Source: JBOGUF01 sp050696075 (GTDB lineage Bacteria > Chloroflexota > Chloroflexia > Thermomicrobiales > UBA6265). Taken from it: a stretch of 8,922 nucleotides of DNA. Shown here in pieces: positions 7,355-8,922 of this stretch (the stretch's first letter is position 1; each line of letters starts with the position of its first letter). The notes below the pieces were generated by a model. It was not told the DNA's origin. It searched no databases and saw only the letters and a program-made list of their open reading frames with translations. Position numbers and translations under genes: made by a program. The stretch is taken from positions 1 to 8,922 of the forward strand of contig JBOGUF010000160.1 in the NCBI GenBank assembly GCA_050696075.1, read 5' to 3'.

Positions 7355-7797
7355 CCCAGGCAGACGAATCGCTGACGACCGACCGATGGACGACTGGCGA
7401 CGACCCGGATCAGACCGGCCATCGCTTCCTCGAAGCGCGAATAGACGAGTTCAACAAGGCAGTCACCGGTGTGCATCAGGTCGAATCGGTTGCCTACTTC
7501 GTGCGCGACGAGTCGAACGCAATCGTCGCCGGGCTGTCAAGCTGGATCTGGGACAACTGCCTGCACGTCGAATTCTTGTGGGTGCGTGAGGACCGGCGTG
7601 GTTGCGGCTACGGGACACGGCTGATGGAGTTGGCCGAGCGCGCGGGCCGTGAGCGTGGTTGCCGTGAGATGATGCTCGACACGCATAGCTTCCAAGCGCC
7701 CGACTTCTACCGGCGCCTTGGCTTTGCCGTCTGCGCCGTGATCGAGGACTATCCGCTGGGCCATCAGAAGTTCACGTTGCGAAAGGTGTTGACCTAA
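7351..7797 (+). CDS. GNAT-family N-acetyltransferase
   Basis: Probable acetyl-CoA-dependent acetyltransferase, 148 residues. The acetyl-CoA pyrophosphate-binding motif A is RGCGYG at 83-88 (RxxGxG), preceded by the strand LHVEFLWV at 71-78. Tyr120, in DFYRRLGF at 118-125, is in the usual place of the catalytic or CoA-supporting tyrosine. The end, EDYPLGHQKFTLRK at 132-145, resembles a GNAT subgroup with unknown small-molecule or protein substrates. The ATG at 7351 overlaps the cupin stop in an ATGA, implying translational coupling. An upstream in-frame TTG at 7345 would add two residues but is less likely. It is the last gene of the tup operon, followed by a hairpin at 7826-7844. The substrate cannot be named. 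Confidence 0.87.
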   Translation: MTQADESLTTDRWTTGDDPDQTGHRFLEARIDEFNKAVTGVHQVESVAYFVRDESNAIVAGLSSWIWDNCLHVEFLWVREDRRGCGYGTRLMELAERAGRERGCREMMLDTHSFQAPDFYRRLGFAVCAVIEDYPLGHQKFTLRKVLT

Positions 7798-7825
7798 CGT
7801 CTCGTCGCTCGACCGGTGCTACGCG

Positions 7826-7844
7826 GGCGAGTCGCCGACTCGCC
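7826..7844 (+). terminator. Hairpin after the tup-cupin-GNAT operon
   Basis: GGCGAGTC at 7826-7833 and GACTCGCC at 7837-7844 form a perfect 8-base stem with a 3-base loop, 28 bases after the GNAT stop. A second CTCGCCC at 7847-7853 could compete for the left arm. There is no T-run, so it is a weak candidate terminator or a 3'-end stabiliser. Confidence 0.45.
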
Positions 7845-7900
7845 TGCTCGCCCACGCGTCCGCGCTGCTCAGCGTGTCTGTAGCGCCTACGACAGCTAGA

Positions 7901-7916
7901 TTGACATAGTCGTCAA
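7901..7916. promoter_or_regulatory. Operator-like palindrome containing a perfect -35 hexamer
   Basis: TTGAC at 7901-7905 and GTCAA at 7912-7916 are inverted half-sites six bases apart. The left half is part of TTGACA, a perfect -35 box on the plus strand. No convincing -10 follows at 16-18 bases. The position, about 105 bases before the SRPBCC gene, fits a regulatory site for that gene. The rest of the 223-base gap shows nothing else I can support. Confidence 0.3.
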
Positions 7917-8007
7917 CTCCACCGAACTCCTGGCACCCGCCCTGCAACTGTTCCAGGTTGATGCCCGCGTCGGTCGACGCTAGGCAGAGCGTTTCTGAAT
8001 ATCAAAC

Positions 8008-8017
8008 GGAGGAACAG
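8008..8017 (+). promoter_or_regulatory. Shine-Dalgarno leader of the SRPBCC gene (first copy)
   Basis: GGAGGAACAG followed by 3 bases and the ATG at 8021. The site decides for ATG 8021 over the in-frame TTG at 7958. The identical 10 bases with identical spacing precede the DUF2171 gene. Confidence 0.8.
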
Positions 8018-8020
8018 TTT

Positions 8021-8512
8021 ATGGCCAACGTTGAGAAGACGATCACGGTTGACGTACCGGTTCGGACGGCGTACGACCAGTGGACACAGTTCGAGCAGTT
8101 CCCGCGCTTCATGGAAGGGGTGCAAGAGGTCAAGCAGCTTGACGACAAGCGGCTGCATTGGCACGCAAACCTCGGCGGCAAAGAGGAGCGGTGGGACGCG
8201 GAGATTGTCGAGCAGATCCCGGACCGGCGCATCTCTTGGCGCAGCACAACGGGCGCGGAGAACAGCGGCGAGATCTCGTTCGAGCCGGCCGGCGCGAATA
8301 GCACGAACCTCACCGCCCGCATCGGCTACGACCCGTCCGGGTTCGTCGAGAGCGTCGGCGACAAGCTGGGCGTCGTCTCGCGCCGGGTCGAGGGCGACTT
8401 GAAGCGCTTCAAGGAGTTCATCGAGTCACGCGGGACTGAGACCGGTGCTTGGCGCGGTGAGATCCACGGTGGGCAGGTCGAGCGGGACGCCGGCAGCGCC
8501 GGCATCGGCTAG
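8021..8512 (+). CDS. SRPBCC (START-like/polyketide-cyclase-type) family protein
   Basis: A 163-residue soluble protein with the helix-grip fold that encloses a hydrophobic ligand pocket. The order of elements fits: the first strand TITVDVP at 7-13; helix with VRTAYDQWTQFEQFPRFM at 14-31; EGVQEVKQLDDKRLHWHANLGGKEERWDAEIVEQIPDRRISWRS at 32-75; the sandwich strands to about 103; and a long C-terminal helix near 107-137. The family often acts as a lipid or aromatic carrier or cyclase, or as an uncharacterised stress protein; no catalytic residue can be named. The last 25 residues (Gly/Glu-rich) look disordered. A strong ribosome site lies 3 bases before the ATG. The gene is upstream of a DUF2171 gene with which it probably shares regulation. 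Confidence 0.87.
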   Translation: MANVEKTITVDVPVRTAYDQWTQFEQFPRFMEGVQEVKQLDDKRLHWHANLGGKEERWDAEIVEQIPDRRISWRSTTGAENSGEISFEPAGANSTNLTARIGYDPSGFVESVGDKLGVVSRRVEGDLKRFKEFIESRGTETGAWRGEIHGGQVERDAGSAGIG

Positions 8513-8517
8513 CCGAT
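8504..8517. repeat. Perfect 14-base palindrome spanning the SRPBCC stop codon
   Basis: ATCGGCT and AGCCGAT meet without a spacer, and the TAG stop at 8510-8512 lies at the centre. A zero-spacer palindrome is better read as a protein-binding site than as an RNA hairpin, though GC-rich codons here make chance possible. Confidence 0.4.
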
Positions 8518-8529
8518 CTACCGGCATGG

Positions 8530-8551
8530 CACGGTTGATGCAAGCACCGTG
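8530..8551 (+). repeat. Inverted repeat in the SRPBCC-DUF2171 gap
   Basis: CACGGT at 8530-8535 and ACCGTG at 8546-8551 form a 6-base stem with a 10-base loop, starting 17 bases after the SRPBCC stop. It may mark the end of that message or protect it. Confidence 0.4.
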
Positions 8552-8554
8552 GTA

Positions 8555-8573
8555 GGCAACGAAATATGTTGCC
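8555..8573 (+). repeat. Second inverted repeat in the SRPBCC-DUF2171 gap
   Basis: GGCAAC at 8555-8560 and GTTGCC at 8568-8573 form a 6-base stem around the A/T-rich loop GAAATAT. It lies just upstream of the DUF2171 ribosome site (8585-8594), so it could affect translation of that gene or mark an internal promoter. Confidence 0.4.
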
Positions 8574-8584
8574 CAGAACTAGAG

Positions 8585-8594
8585 GGAGGAACAG
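8585..8594 (+). promoter_or_regulatory. Shine-Dalgarno leader of the DUF2171 gene (second copy)
   Basis: GGAGGAACAG, then 3 bases, then the ATG at 8598: the same ten bases and spacing as before the SRPBCC gene. Confidence 0.8.
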
Positions 8595-8597
8595 ATC

Positions 8598-8876
8598 ATG
8601 GCGATGACTGATCGCACTCAGATTCAGGAACATATGCCGGTCGTCTGCTCGAACAACGTGCAGTTCGGCACGGTCGACCGGGTCGAGGGGAACTTCATCA
8701 AGCTGACCAAGGACGACCAGGGCCAGCACCACTGGATCCCGATGGATTGGGTGAACAAGGTCGACCAGCACGTTCACATCGACCGCCCCGGCCAGCAGGC
8801 GATGCAGGAGTGGATGAGCAGCCCGCCGGCGATAGCCGGCATGGGCGACGAGGCCACCCAGCCGCCTCCGATGTAG
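8598..8876 (+). CDS. DUF2171-family small protein
   Basis: A 92-residue soluble protein. Residues 8-64 follow the DUF2171 pattern: QIQEHMPVVCSNNVQFGTVDRVEGNFIKLTKDD, then HHWIPMDWVNKVDQHVHID. This is a small PRC-barrel-like beta fold in which 'G-x-V-D-x-V-x-G' and 'IP-x-x-W-V' are the recognisable elements. The C-terminal 25 residues are rich in Met, Pro and Ala and probably flexible. Function of the family is unknown; PRC-barrel-like domains often bind RNA or protein partners. The gene lies 85 bases after the SRPBCC gene with its own strong ribosome site; whether the two form one transcript depends on the hairpins between them. The remaining bases after its stop hold no supported feature. 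Confidence 0.87.
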   Translation: MAMTDRTQIQEHMPVVCSNNVQFGTVDRVEGNFIKLTKDDQGQHHWIPMDWVNKVDQHVHIDRPGQQAMQEWMSSPPAIAGMGDEATQPPPM

Positions 8877-8922
8877 CTTCGGCAGAATCCGTTCCGACAC
8901 CGGCGACCGGCGGGCGCAAAGC

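Noticed and set aside
7958..8020. Upstream TTG extension of the SRPBCC protein
   Set aside because: No ribosome site precedes it, while ATG 8021 has GGAGG close upstream and begins exactly at the family's first strand.

Overview
The window is 8.9 kb of GC-rich bacterial chromosome, densely coded, with nine protein genes and short gaps. The style suggests a Chloroflexota bacterium of the Thermomicrobia/Sphaerobacter kind. The grounds are high GC, secreted proteins ending in Thr-Pro-rich 'ATP' tails, an intergenic CCCTCACCCC-type palindrome and a large CopC-CopD fusion. This placement is an inference; a high-GC actinobacterium cannot be excluded from the sequence alone.

Layout. (1) Positions 1-1956, plus strand: the 3' 651 codons of a P1B-type heavy-metal ATPase with Zn/Cd-type (P1B-2) transmembrane residues; its start lies left of the window. 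(2) Positions 1957-2031: a convergent intergenic gap almost filled by a palindromic repeat that probably also ends transcription from both sides. (3) Positions 2032-4368, minus strand: a four-part exported/membrane protein (CopC, CopD, a beta-sandwich, and an LppX/LolA-like domain) starting at TTG. (4) Positions 4369-4573: divergent promoter region with two inverted repeats. (5) Positions 4574-7797, plus strand: a compact five-gene operon, tupA-tupB-tupC (tungstate ABC importer), a small cupin, and a GNAT acetyltransferase. The gaps are 23, 19 and 3 bases, then a 4-base overlap. (6) Positions 7798-8020: gap with a hairpin and an operator-like palindrome. (7) Positions 8021-8876, plus strand: an SRPBCC-fold protein and a DUF2171 protein that share an identical 10-base Shine-Dalgarno leader and are separated by a run of three inverted repeats. 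The last 46 bases show nothing I can support.

How it fits together. The left half handles metal cations: an exporter of Zn/Cd type, and a copper-binding/copper-transport fusion transcribed toward it. The right half imports the oxyanion tungstate, presumably for a tungsten or molybdenum enzyme encoded elsewhere; TupA binds it outside the membrane, TupB conducts it and TupC drives transport with ATP. The cupin and GNAT genes are locked into the same transcript, but their substrates cannot be told from sequence. The final pair look like small soluble stress or housekeeping proteins. All families present are known. The most unusual items are the four-domain CopCD fusion, the cupin-GNAT extension of the tup operon, and the regulatory-looking repeats.
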